Part shown: piece by piece, positions 1-8,013 of the stretch
Position numbering within the stretch: position 1 is the first letter of the stretch
Layout of the letters: each line of letters begins with the position of its first letter
DNA from: CAZFLD01 sp964519835
Lineage (GTDB): Bacteria; Spirochaetota; Spirochaetia; DSM-27196; CAZFLD01
NCBI GenBank assembly: GCA_964519835.1
Contig: CAZFLD010000007.1
Span: 28,417-92,416, forward strand
DNA length: 64,000 bases
Reading direction: 5' to 3'
Notes under the pieces: generated by a model
The model's database searches: none
Seen by the model: the letters and a program-made list of their open reading frames with translations, nothing else
Told to the model about the DNA's origin: nothing
Program-made: the position numbers and the translations under genes

Positions 1-1580
1 CGCTCCGCGACTTGGACGCTCCGGGACGACAGGTCGCTGATCTCCGCCGCGGCCTTTTGGCTCCGCTCAGCCAGTTTCCGAACCTCCGATGCGACCACGG
101 CAAAGCCCTTGCCGTGCTCGCCCGCGCGAGCCGCCTCTATCGCCGCGTTTAGGGCCAACAGGTTTGTGTTCCGGGCAATTTCCTCGATGATCGAAATCTT
201 GGAGGCAATCTCCTTCATTGCCGACACGGTTTCCTCAACTGCCTCGCCTCCCTCCTGGGCATCCTTGGCGGACTTCATGGCGATCTTATCCGTCTCGAGG
301 GCATTGTCCGCATTTTGCCTGATATTGGAGGACATCTCTTCCATGGAAGAGGAGACCTCTTCCGCCGATGCGGCCTGCTCCGTGGCCCCCTGGCTCATCT
401 GCTGTGCGGTAGAGCTCATCTGCTGACTACCGCTGGAAACGTTGTCGGTTGCCGACCGGACGTCCGCAACCACACGGTTGAGACTCTCAGCCATGGATTT
501 CATCGAGGAGTAGACGCCCTTGGCATCCTCCACCCCACTAAAATCGTAGGTCAGATCGCCGGCGGCGATCGTGTCCGCAATCGTGGCGATCTCTCCAGGA
601 TCTGCTCCGAGCTGCCTCAACACGCTGCGGACGATAATCAGCGCAATTAGGATGCCGATTATCACCGCGGCACCACCGACGGCGAGAACAACAATCAGTG
701 CAATTGTGTTGGTAGCCTGGAGGCGTGGCCCCAGCGTATCCTGCTCGGCACGATACGCGGTTTCGATCTCTTTTAGCTGTGTGGCCATTTCGGGTCCGAT
801 TGTGTCGACCCCCTCGGCAATCTCGTTATTTCTTTCGCCGATGGTAGTAACAACCTGCTCGAACCCCGCCTTGTACTCATCGAGCCGGTCGGAAATCTCC
901 GACAAGAGAGCACGGCGCCGCGGATCCTCCACCTCCTCGTCGAGGACCGCGAACTCTTCGTCCAAGTTGTCGAACTCCCGATATACCCGCGACGCGTCCT
1001 CTGCAGCGTTGGTGTCCAGATACTTCATCACGTAGAGCCGGGCAAGTAGTACGGTACGGAGGCCGAGGCCTGCCCGATAGGCCGCAACCGCGTCGCCGTC
1101 CTCTTCCGCAGTTCGCATGATCTCAGTAAAGGCCTGCTCCATTTGCGGTCCGCGCACATCGAGGGTCTGGCTGACGACCTCGTCCCGATCCGCTTGATAG
1201 TCGGTAATAGAGCTAAATGAGGCGTCGTAGGCCTGCAAGAGTGTGGAGGCGTCGGCTATCATCGCCCGACGCTCTTGGTTTTCGATTGCCTCTACGGCTT
1301 TATCCATTCGGTCCCGGGTGTTCTGATACTCGCGCTCGTAGGCGTCTATGTCGGCTTGGGTTCCTCTCTGAACAAAGTTCTTGACCTGCAGACGCATCAA
1401 AAGAAGGTCCGAACGAAGCTCAGCTACTCGCGCCGAGTTCAGCGCCATACTTCGATACTCCGAAAACCCCTTTGTCGAGCTATCTATTGCGACAAAACCC
1501 GCCAAAGCGACCGCCACCAGCAGAACCAGCACCAGCCCAAAACCGAGCACAATCTTGGTTCGTAGCTTCATCGTTCCCAT
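1..1580 (-). CDS. methyl-accepting chemotaxis protein (3' end beyond window)
   Basis: Reading down the minus strand from 1580 gives an open frame of about 526 codons that leaves the window at base 1. It starts MGTMKLRTKIVLGFG with an N-terminal membrane helix. A periplasmic helical sensor region of about 230 residues follows (rich in Glu/Asp/Arg, 4-helix-bundle-like), then a second membrane helix (ALIVVLAVGGAAVIIGI), a HAMP-like linker and the signalling domain. The hallmark hairpin tip EIARNTNLLALNAAIEAARA is present. The ATG at 1580 is chosen because GGAGG lies 6 bases upstream; a second ATG at 1571 is less well placed. Known role: the inner-membrane receptor feeds CheA through the hairpin tip and is adapted by CheR and CheB, which are encoded just upstream. 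The ligand cannot be read from sequence. Confidence 0.95.
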   Translation of the reverse strand, partial: MGTMKLRTKIVLGFGLVLVLLVAVALAGFVAIDSSTKGFSEYRSMALNSARVAELRSDLLLMRLQVKNFVQRGTQADIDAYEREYQNTRDRMDKAVEAIENQERRAMIADASTLLQAYDASFSSITDYQADRDEVVSQTLDVRGPQMEQAFTEIMRTAEEDGDAVAAYRAGLGLRTVLLARLYVMKYLDTNAAEDASRVYREFDNLDEEFAVLDEEVEDPRRRALLSEISDRLDEYKAGFEQVVTTIGERNNEIAEGVDTIGPEMATQLKEIETAYRAEQDTLGPRLQATNTIALIVVLAVGGAAVIIGILIALIIVRSVLRQLGADPGEIATIADTIAAGDLTYDFSGVEDAKGVYSSMKSMAESLNRVVADVRSATDNVSSGSQQMSSTAQQMSQGATEQAASAEEVSSSMEEMSSNIRQNADNALETDKIAMKSAKDAQEGGEAVEETVSAMKEIASKISIIEEIARNTNLLALNAAIEAARAGEHGKGFAVVASEVRKLAERSQKAAAEISDLSSRSVQVAE

Positions 1581-1621
1581 GGAGATCCTCCATCACTTCA
1601 TAGTTAGTTATTTCTATAAAT

Positions 1622-1649
1622 ATTATGGACATTCAGGAGAAAATTACAA
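1622..1649 (-). promoter_or_regulatory. sigma-70-type promoter of the chemoreceptor gene
   Basis: On the minus strand TTGTAA (1649-1644) is separated by 16 bases from CATAAT (1627-1622). Predicted transcription start is near 1615, leaving a leader of about 35 bases with the GGAGG at 1591-1587. The region is AT-rich compared with its surroundings. Confidence 0.5.
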
Positions 1650-1650
1650 G

Positions 1651-2736
1651 TCACTTTGCCACTTTTGCGACAAATTCGATGAGGTGTCCCGCGATCTGTT
1701 CAAGCGGGAGTACAACGTCGGCCGCTCCCCGCTTTATGGCCTCGTTCGGCATGCCAAACACGACACAGGTGGACTCGTTTTGCGCGATGTTGTACGCGCC
1801 GGCCTCGTGCAATTCGGCCATACCTCTTGCGCCGTCGTCACCCATGCCGGTCATGATAATGCCGACCGCGTTTTTGGCGGCATAGCGTGCCGCCGAACGA
1901 AAGAGCACATCTACCGACGGTCGGTGACGGCTCACAAGCGGGCCGTCTTTGACCTCAACGTAGTAGCGGGCTCCACTCCGCTTGAGCAGCGCGTGCATGT
2001 TTCCCGGTGCGATAAGAGCACGGCCGCGAAGCACACTATCGTTGTCCGCCGCCTCCTTGACGGTAACGCGGCACAACGTGTCGAGCCGCCGCGCAAAGGC
2101 CGCGGTGAACTGTTCCGGCATGTGTTGCACAATGACAATCCCGGGGGCATCGAGCGGCAACGCCTCGAGGAACTCTCGCAATGCCTCCGTGCCTCCGGTG
2201 GAGGCGCCCACAACCACAATCTTGTCGGTGGTTTCTATCGCCTTCGACGGACTTCCTCGCGGGATTACTGCGTCGGCTGTTAGCTTCGGCTCTACAACCC
2301 GTAGTTGCGCGGGTCGAATCGCGTTGCTTTTCTGTTTGGCCGCGTGGGCGGCCTTAACAACGTCGCAGATGCGGATACGGGACTCTTCCAGAAACTGCTT
2401 GGTCCCGACCTTCGGCTTTTCGATAATGTCCACGGCCCCGTACTCGAGCGCCCGAAGCGCATTGTCGCTCCCCTTCCCTGCCTGGCTCGAACAGATAACC
2501 ACGGGCAGCGGGTGCTGCTCCATAAGCTTTCGCAAAAAGCTGATTCCGTCCATTCGAGGCATCTCGACGTCAAGCGTGATCACGTCGGGAACCGTTGTTT
2601 CCAGCTTTTTTGCAGCTATGACCGGGTCGGCGGCGGTGGCGATGACTTCGATGCCCGAATCCGAGTCCAGAATTTCGCGAAGGGTCTCCCGGACAACGGC
2701 GGAATCGTCGACTATCATGACTCTTGTCTTGCTCAT
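1651..2736 (-). CDS. cheB: chemotaxis response regulator protein-glutamate methylesterase CheB
   Basis: This 361-residue protein has the normal CheB architecture and length. The N-terminal receiver domain (about 1-120) shows the acidic pair D10-D11, phospho-acceptor D56 in TLDVEMPRMDG and the conserved Lys in IIEKP. The C-terminal esterase domain carries the catalytic triad as S179 (VVGASTGG), H205 (VQHMP) and D301 (MGDDG). It removes methyl groups from (and deamidates) receptor glutamines/glutamates when phosphorylated by CheA, giving adaptation. It is the last gene of the STAS-cheA-cheR-cheB operon, 24 bases after cheR, with GGAG before the ATG. The receptor gene follows but has its own promoter. 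Confidence 0.97.
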   Translation of the reverse strand: MSKTRVMIVDDSAVVRETLREILDSDSGIEVIATAADPVIAAKKLETTVPDVITLDVEMPRMDGISFLRKLMEQHPLPVVICSSQAGKGSDNALRALEYGAVDIIEKPKVGTKQFLEESRIRICDVVKAAHAAKQKSNAIRPAQLRVVEPKLTADAVIPRGSPSKAIETTDKIVVVGASTGGTEALREFLEALPLDAPGIVIVQHMPEQFTAAFARRLDTLCRVTVKEAADNDSVLRGRALIAPGNMHALLKRSGARYYVEVKDGPLVSRHRPSVDVLFRSAARYAAKNAVGIIMTGMGDDGARGMAELHEAGAYNIAQNESTCVVFGMPNEAIKRGAADVVLPLEQIAGHLIEFVAKVAK

Positions 2737-2760
2737 CTGATCTCCTTCATCGAGTCGTAT

Positions 2761-3627
2761 TTAGTCGGGACGTCGATAGATTGTAGGTGCAAAGCTTACC
2801 AAGGGCAGATCCATGCCCGCCAAGGTTTCTGAGTGACCGAGAAAGAGGTACCCTCCCGGCGCAAGCCGGCCGGCCAGTCTGGACAAGAGACGCTGCTGAT
2901 TCGCCCGTTCGAAATAGATAATGACGTTTCTACAAAAAATGATTTCGAATTGCTCGGCGACGGAAAACGGCTCCGCCAGAAGGTTGAGTCGGTGAAATGC
3001 AACGTTCTCGCGGAGCTCCGGGCGAACACGAACCAGCCCCGCGTCTTTGTCTTTGCTCTTGAGCAGATATCGCTTTTTGAGAGTATCCGGGACGGGAGCT
3101 ACCCGGTCGACAGGATACACCGCCCGTTTTCCCCGTTCGAGCATTGCGTTTGAGATGTCGGTCGCCAGCACCCTGTAGCAAAAGCGCTGAACGTTCCTCT
3201 TGAACTCCTCGAGCACCATGGCAAGGGTGTACGGCTCCTCGCCACTGGAGGACGCCGTCGACCATATTCGGCAGGGCTGTCGGGCTCCCCAACTCCGAGC
3301 GCGATACTCGGTGGGGAGAATCGGGTCGAGGAGTCGCTCGAAATGGTCCGGCTCACGAAAAAAATCAGTCTTGTTCGTGGTAACGGCATCGATCATATGG
3401 ACGAGCTCCGCCGACTCGCCGTCGGCGGCAAACACAAGGTCTATGTAGTCTTCGAAGCCGGCCAGCTTGAGTGCGCGCAGCCGCTTTTGCAGGCGGGACT
3501 CGAGCATAATACGTTTGGCCGGCGGCATTTTGATGCCCAGCTCGTGCTCGATATACGCCTGGAGCGTTGCGAACTGTTTTTCGTTGAGCTTGGCCGGAGC
3601 GGCGATCGGCCGACCCGCATTGATCAT
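2761..3627 (-). CDS. cheR: chemotaxis protein methyltransferase CheR
   Basis: The protein is 288 residues, the usual CheR size. It has the N-terminal helical domain, then TTNKTDFFRE (cf. TTNLTxFFRE in the family), the SAM-binding segment ASSSGEEPYTLAM and FCRNVIIYF. It transfers methyl from S-adenosylmethionine to receptor glutamates. A longer frame is open upstream, but those residues are only the cheA end read in another frame. The ATG at 3627 overlaps the cheA stop as ATGA, matching the other junctions here, and the protein then starts where the family does. No C-terminal NWETF-binding extension is obvious. Confidence 0.95.
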   Translation of the reverse strand: MINAGRPIAAPAKLNEKQFATLQAYIEHELGIKMPPAKRIMLESRLQKRLRALKLAGFEDYIDLVFAADGESAELVHMIDAVTTNKTDFFREPDHFERLLDPILPTEYRARSWGARQPCRIWSTASSSGEEPYTLAMVLEEFKRNVQRFCYRVLATDISNAMLERGKRAVYPVDRVAPVPDTLKKRYLLKSKDKDAGLVRVRPELRENVAFHRLNLLAEPFSVAEQFEIIFCRNVIIYFERANQQRLLSRLAGRLAPGGYLFLGHSETLAGMDLPLVSFAPTIYRRPD

Positions 3628-5765
3628 GCGCTTTTTTCCAGCTGGGCTTGCCTGAGCAACTTGGTCGTATCGAGAATCAGCGCAACCGATCCGTCGCCGA
3701 GGATCGTGGCACCGGAGATTCCTTCTACGTCGCGATACACGCGTCCGAGATTCTTGATGACGGTCTGGTGGTCGCCCACCACTCGGTCGACAACAAAGCC
3801 CACCGATTGATTCTGCGACGCCACCACGACAAGCTGTCGCACCGCGGGTATGTCGCCGTCCGAGGCGAAGAGTCTCCTGAGATCCACAAACGGCAGAACG
3901 GTCCCACGGTTTTCTATCACCCCCGCTTCGCCGCCGTCCGCCTGGGTGAACTCTAAACACTCGCGAACGGCCGAAAGAGGAAACACATAGCGCTCGTCAC
4001 CGATCTCCACGAGGAGGCCCTCGATGATGGCCAACGTGAGGGGTATGGCAAGACTTATCCGCGTGAACTCGCCCTCCTTGCTAAACACGGAGACGCTTCC
4101 ACCAAGAGACTCGATCTCCCGCTTGACTACATCCATGCCGACTCCACGTCCGGAGACTTGGGTTATGGTGGCGGCCGTGGAGAACCCCGGCGCAAACAGA
4201 AGATTCTGCACTTCGGCGTCGGAAAGTGAGGCGCCGTCGTCGACTACTCCGCGCTCAACCGCCCGCCGCAGGACGGCCTCTCGGTTGATGCCCTTGCCGT
4301 CGTCTTCGACGTCGATTATCACGCTGCCTCCGGAGTGGCCGGCTTTGACCGTAACCACGCCGGCAGGAGCCTTGCCTGCCCTAACCCGCTCTTCGGGGGA
4401 CTCTATTCCATGGTCGATGCAGTTGCGAATGATGTGCACAAGCGGGTCGTTGAGTCGCTCGATGACCGTTTTATCAAGCTCGGTTTCGCCCCCGGCCGTC
4501 CGAAGCTCGATGTTCTTGCCAAGCTCGCTCGAAAGATCACGCACCAAACGACGAAACTTGCTGAACGTGGTGCCGATGGGTAGCATTCGCACACTCATCG
4601 TGCTGTCTCTAAGCTCCGCGGATAAGCGCTCGAAGTTCTCGGCTATTCCGGTGACCGCGGCGTCGCCGAGCTCGACGGCCGTTCGGCTCAACCGCGCCTG
4701 TAACGTCACGAGCTCTCCCACAAGGTCCACAAGACCGTCGAGCTTTTCGGAGCTGACCCGGACACTAGACGCCGAAATCTCGACTCCCGCCCGCTCCCTC
4801 GTACGGCGCACGTGCTCCTGTTCCTGCAAGGCCGCCTGCACTTCATGCGGCGGCACGCCCTCCGCAACGAGCATCTCACCAAGGCGCCGCTGCTTCCCGG
4901 CCGCCTCATCCAGCTTTGATCTGGTGACGGCGCCACGCTCGGTGAGGATTTGGCCGATGCGCTTGTAGCCACTTCCTTCAAAGGACTCGAGCTCGTCGAT
5001 TACTACAAACGACAACTCGGCGCGGTCTTCCACGAACATAAAAACGTCCCTGAGAACCGCCTCCGGCTTGCGCGTGGTAAGAACAACGTCCCAGGAGATG
5101 TGGCACTTTTCCGGATCGAGCTCGGAGAGGCGGGGCACGCCCTCGAGGTTTGGTATGATGGTTGCGTGTCCGAGACCGGAGAGCTCCTGCAGCAACATTA
5201 TCGGGTTGGTCCCCGACGTGTAGATATCTGGATCGGGCTTAAACCGAATACGGTAGGTCAACTCATGGGGAAGGTCGTCGGTACCGCCGGGGCCCGCGAC
5301 GGAACCGCCGCCCTCCTCGTTACCGATGGTGGAGAGGTCAACACCAGGAGGCGGATCGGCTGCCGCCTGAGGTTTGCCGCTCGGCTCGGCGGGGAGCAGG
5401 TCCCTGAAGCCGGCAACAAGCTCTTCAGACGTCTTGTCCAGGCCGGGGTCGATCTGATCATCGGCGTCGAGCAGGGCACGGATGTGGTCCCTCGCTGCCA
5501 AGGTCAAGTCGATTAGGCGCTTGTCGGCGGCTATGGTCCCGTCACGCAGCTTTTCAAGAACCGTTTCAACCTCGTGGGTAAACCGGGAAATCGCATCGAA
5601 GCCAAACATCGCCGCCGACCCCTTGATTGTATGCATGGACCTGAACACGGACGATATCTCGTCGCTGTTGGCGGGATCGGCTTCCAGCTCCAAGAGTGAC
5701 TGCTCCAAAGAGTTGAGAAGCTCGGCTGCTTCGTCACGGAAGCTCTCGCGAAACTTGTCGATCAT
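3624..5765 (-). CDS. cheA: chemotaxis sensor histidine kinase CheA
   Basis: The 713-residue CheA has domains in the standard order. An HPt domain carries phospho-acceptor H45 in RSMHTIKGSAAMFG. A linker and a P2-like module (about 170-265) follow. Then come a dimerisation helix pair (around SSEKLDGLVDLVGELVTLQ), a GHKL ATPase with N, G1 and G2 boxes (HIIRNCIDHGIES, DVEDDGKGI, SGRGVGMDVVK) and a C-terminal CheW-like domain. It autophosphorylates at H45 in response to receptors and passes phosphate to CheY and CheB. A short segment ILTERGAVTRSKLDEA, resembling a bacterial MshEN/GSPII-type helix module, sits between P2 and the dimerisation helices. Neither cheW nor cheY is in the window. Start overlaps the STAS gene stop as ATGA. 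Confidence 0.97.
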   Translation of the reverse strand: MIDKFRESFRDEAAELLNSLEQSLLELEADPANSDEISSVFRSMHTIKGSAAMFGFDAISRFTHEVETVLEKLRDGTIAADKRLIDLTLAARDHIRALLDADDQIDPGLDKTSEELVAGFRDLLPAEPSGKPQAAADPPPGVDLSTIGNEEGGGSVAGPGGTDDLPHELTYRIRFKPDPDIYTSGTNPIMLLQELSGLGHATIIPNLEGVPRLSELDPEKCHISWDVVLTTRKPEAVLRDVFMFVEDRAELSFVVIDELESFEGSGYKRIGQILTERGAVTRSKLDEAAGKQRRLGEMLVAEGVPPHEVQAALQEQEHVRRTRERAGVEISASSVRVSSEKLDGLVDLVGELVTLQARLSRTAVELGDAAVTGIAENFERLSAELRDSTMSVRMLPIGTTFSKFRRLVRDLSSELGKNIELRTAGGETELDKTVIERLNDPLVHIIRNCIDHGIESPEERVRAGKAPAGVVTVKAGHSGGSVIIDVEDDGKGINREAVLRRAVERGVVDDGASLSDAEVQNLLFAPGFSTAATITQVSGRGVGMDVVKREIESLGGSVSVFSKEGEFTRISLAIPLTLAIIEGLLVEIGDERYVFPLSAVRECLEFTQADGGEAGVIENRGTVLPFVDLRRLFASDGDIPAVRQLVVVASQNQSVGFVVDRVVGDHQTVIKNLGRVYRDVEGISGATILGDGSVALILDTTKLLRQAQLEKSA

Positions 5766-6130
5766 GCCTCGCCTCCGTTTTTGTTTTTGGCATCGGCTGC
5801 ATGCGCCTCGGGCAGTAGCTCCAGCAGGCTCTCGGAGAGTCGCCCGGCCTGATCGGGAATCTCCGCCACAACGCCGGCGGCCACCAAGGTCTCGCCGACG
5901 CGGGGATGCACCGTTCCGGTGAACTGCAGCTGTTTGCCCGCCGCGGCGGCTTCCCGGGCGGCGCCGTAGATGATGTGCACAAACGACAGGTCGATTTCTA
6001 TCAGTCCCTCGAAGTTCAAAACGAGGTTTTGTGTTTTTTTTAGCTCCGAGAGGATCTGCTCGTGGAGTTGTGCGGCACCGGCAACCGTCGCCCGCTTTTC
6101 AAAGTTACAGACACGTAGCGATTTTTCCAT
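5762..6130 (-). CDS. STAS-domain protein, first gene of the chemotaxis operon
   Basis: This 122-residue protein fits the STAS fold (anti-sigma-factor antagonist/SpoIIAA-like): a beta strand pair, then LVLNFEGLIEIDLSFVHIIYGAAREAAAAGKQLQF. In SpoIIAA-type proteins the Ser/Thr at the end of the central strand is phosphorylated. Here the corresponding stretch reads EIDLSFVHI, so S49 or a neighbour is a candidate, though the classical D-S-S pattern is imperfect. It is translationally coupled to cheA by an ATGA overlap. I infer a regulatory input or partner role for the CheA complex; no such function can be proved from sequence. The C-terminal tail is Ala/Asn/Lys rich. Confidence 0.8.
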   Translation of the reverse strand: MEKSLRVCNFEKRATVAGAAQLHEQILSELKKTQNLVLNFEGLIEIDLSFVHIIYGAAREAAAAGKQLQFTGTVHPRVGETLVAAGVVAEIPDQAGRLSESLLELLPEAHAADAKNKNGGEA

Positions 6131-6140
6131 GATATTGGGT

Positions 6141-6169
6141 ATTATAGCGATTATTGAGAACCTTGTCGA
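6141..6169 (-). promoter_or_regulatory. strong sigma-70 promoter of STAS-cheA-cheR-cheB
   Basis: Minus strand: TCGACA (6169-6164), 17-base spacer, TATAAT (6146-6141). The ATG at 6130 lies only 10 bases past the -10 box and no Shine-Dalgarno sequence precedes it. Predicted start of transcription is at about 6134, so the mRNA should be almost leaderless. Confidence 0.7.
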
Positions 6170-6183
6170 AGTTTTTCTGCTAT

Positions 6184-8013
6184 TTAGAGAAAATTGTCTC
6201 GCTCGAGGAACGCCGCAAGCTGGATGCCACGCTCGACAAATCCCGCTTTTCTGCGCCTGACAACAATCTGAACGGCTGCGATCTGGTTTTCCTCGTCGAC
6301 CAGCCAGCGTTGGACCACAAATGGATCGCCCTCGGAGAGTCCGGTTTCATCGGCAGCCTGCCCGCGATAGATCCTAGAAATGGAAAACTCCGGCTGAAAT
6401 GGGCCCGGGTCAACCTCATCGACCTGCATACCAAACAGGACGGGAAAAAGCGCGGGTGGCCTGAGACGCCGCAGTGCCGCGCTCACCGGATCAAACGGCC
6501 TGCTTCCCAGCGCTACCAGGAGCCTCAACTCCTCGCCGCCGCGGCGAACCTTCACGGCAACAAGAGTCCCCTCGAACTCCCCGAGGAGAACGTCCTGTGC
6601 ATCGCCGATTTTGGAGACCTCTTGTTTGGCTATGGACAGCACGATGTCGCCCTGTTCGATTCCGGCCTCCGCGGCGGGGGACGCAGGAGATACAAAGGCG
6701 GTTTCCAGGCCACCGTCCGTTTCGTACACGGAAATACCCATCCACGGGTGCACAACCTCACGGTCGTGGAATAGCTCCGCCACAAATCGGCGTATCCAGT
6801 GTGAAGGAATAGCGAAGTTAATACCCTCAAACTGTTCGATACCGGCAAATACGACTCCCACGAGCCTGCCGTCTTCGTCGACGAGCGGGCCGCCGCTGTT
6901 GCCGGGGTTAATCGGCACATCAACCTGCATCGCGTCGCCCATCTGCAAAAAGCGGCGGCCGACGGCGGAAATAATGCCGGAGGTTATGGTGTTCTCGAGC
7001 CCCCCCGGCGAACCCAAGGCAAAAATCCGCGTTCCGACGTCCAGGCTTCGGACGTCACTCAGGGAAAACACGTAGTTCGGCTCTATTTCCGCCTTGATCA
7101 TGGCCAAATCAAACACCCGGTCGTAACCCACGACACGCGCGGGCACACGTTCTTCAGGATTGTCGGGAAGGCGAATAAAGAGGCGGCTGTAACCCTCGTA
7201 CTCAGGATTCACCTCGCTCTCGATAACGTGGTAATTTGTTAAAAGGTATCCGCGCGGGTCCACAAAAAAGCCGGAGCCAATGACGCGATCCGGAAAACCA
7301 ACGCCTCCCTCGAGGCGGATTCCTTTGTCCACCCAAACGGTAGCGGTGCCCGACAGAAGCTCGGTAGGTGTCGGCGCGTTCTCGAGGACGGCGGCAAACT
7401 CCTCGGGAATCTCCTCCCCCCGCGCCTCTAGGACTTCGGTGACCGTCATAAGGGCGTACCGGTTTCGCTGCAAAACGGCAATCCGTCCCATCGCCTCGAG
7501 CGATTCGCCGGTGATCGAAGATTTGTCGGGCACCCGCAAAAACACTGATAGCGCCGCCACGTCGTCGCCCGCGCTCAAAAGGTACTCGGCAAATAGCAGG
7601 TAGAGACGGGAAACGTCAAACTCGTCATCGACGCCTTCCACCTCCAGCGTATCGAGGCTACGGCGAACCGCAATCGCGGTGCGGTAGTCATCATCAGCGA
7701 CGGCCTGGATAAGCCGTCCGCGGAGTCTGGTAACCGTTTCGGATAACAGGTCTGAGGCGCGCTCGGGACCAATTTCATCCCGCGACGAGTTGATTAGCGG
7801 CACCGCCCTCGCCGGAAACGGACCGTCAATTGCACGGCTTATGCGCCTCGTCACCGACTCATAAACCGTTGTTGTCACCTCCGGTTCTTCGAAGGTTCGA
7901 CAGGAAACAAAGAACAGTGGAACCAACAGTGCGGCAACAAGCGCCGGCTTGGCCGCTTGGCCGGCTCTGAACGCGGCATTGTGCCTGCCCAGGTGTGGTC
8001 GATGGGATTTCAT
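6184..8013 (-). CDS. HtrA/DegP-like trypsin-family lipoprotein protease with PDZ domain
   Basis: The 609-residue protein begins with a basic stretch, a hydrophobic helix and LFFVSC, a plausible lipobox with Cys38. Residues 40-230 are helical and unlike standard HtrA. A chymotrypsin-fold S1C protease follows with triad H262 (LLTNYHVIE), D302 (FDLAMIKAE) and S373 (NPGNSGGPL). A PDZ domain comes next (from HPWMGISV), with a second degenerate PDZ-like segment at the end. Family role: envelope protein quality control, as protease and chaperone. The long N-terminal helical region is the unusual part. It overlaps the preceding EF-hand-like gene as ATGA, so the two are probably made together; both follow ftsH. 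Confidence 0.9.
   Translation of the reverse strand: MKSHRPHLGRHNAAFRAGQAAKPALVAALLVPLFFVSCRTFEEPEVTTTVYESVTRRISRAIDGPFPARAVPLINSSRDEIGPERASDLLSETVTRLRGRLIQAVADDDYRTAIAVRRSLDTLEVEGVDDEFDVSRLYLLFAEYLLSAGDDVAALSVFLRVPDKSSITGESLEAMGRIAVLQRNRYALMTVTEVLEARGEEIPEEFAAVLENAPTPTELLSGTATVWVDKGIRLEGGVGFPDRVIGSGFFVDPRGYLLTNYHVIESEVNPEYEGYSRLFIRLPDNPEERVPARVVGYDRVFDLAMIKAEIEPNYVFSLSDVRSLDVGTRIFALGSPGGLENTITSGIISAVGRRFLQMGDAMQVDVPINPGNSGGPLVDEDGRLVGVVFAGIEQFEGINFAIPSHWIRRFVAELFHDREVVHPWMGISVYETDGGLETAFVSPASPAAEAGIEQGDIVLSIAKQEVSKIGDAQDVLLGEFEGTLVAVKVRRGGEELRLLVALGSRPFDPVSAALRRLRPPALFPVLFGMQVDEVDPGPFQPEFSISRIYRGQAADETGLSEGDPFVVQRWLVDEENQIAAVQIVVRRRKAGFVERGIQLAAFLERDNFL

Noticed and set aside
1381..2740. Long plus-strand frames antisense to cheB
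   Set aside because: GC-rich antisense shadows; the minus strand carries a clear CheB with all catalytic residues.
3628..3960. N-terminal extension of CheR by 111 residues
   Set aside because: Those codons are cheA read in another frame, and the ATGA overlap at 3627 gives the family start.
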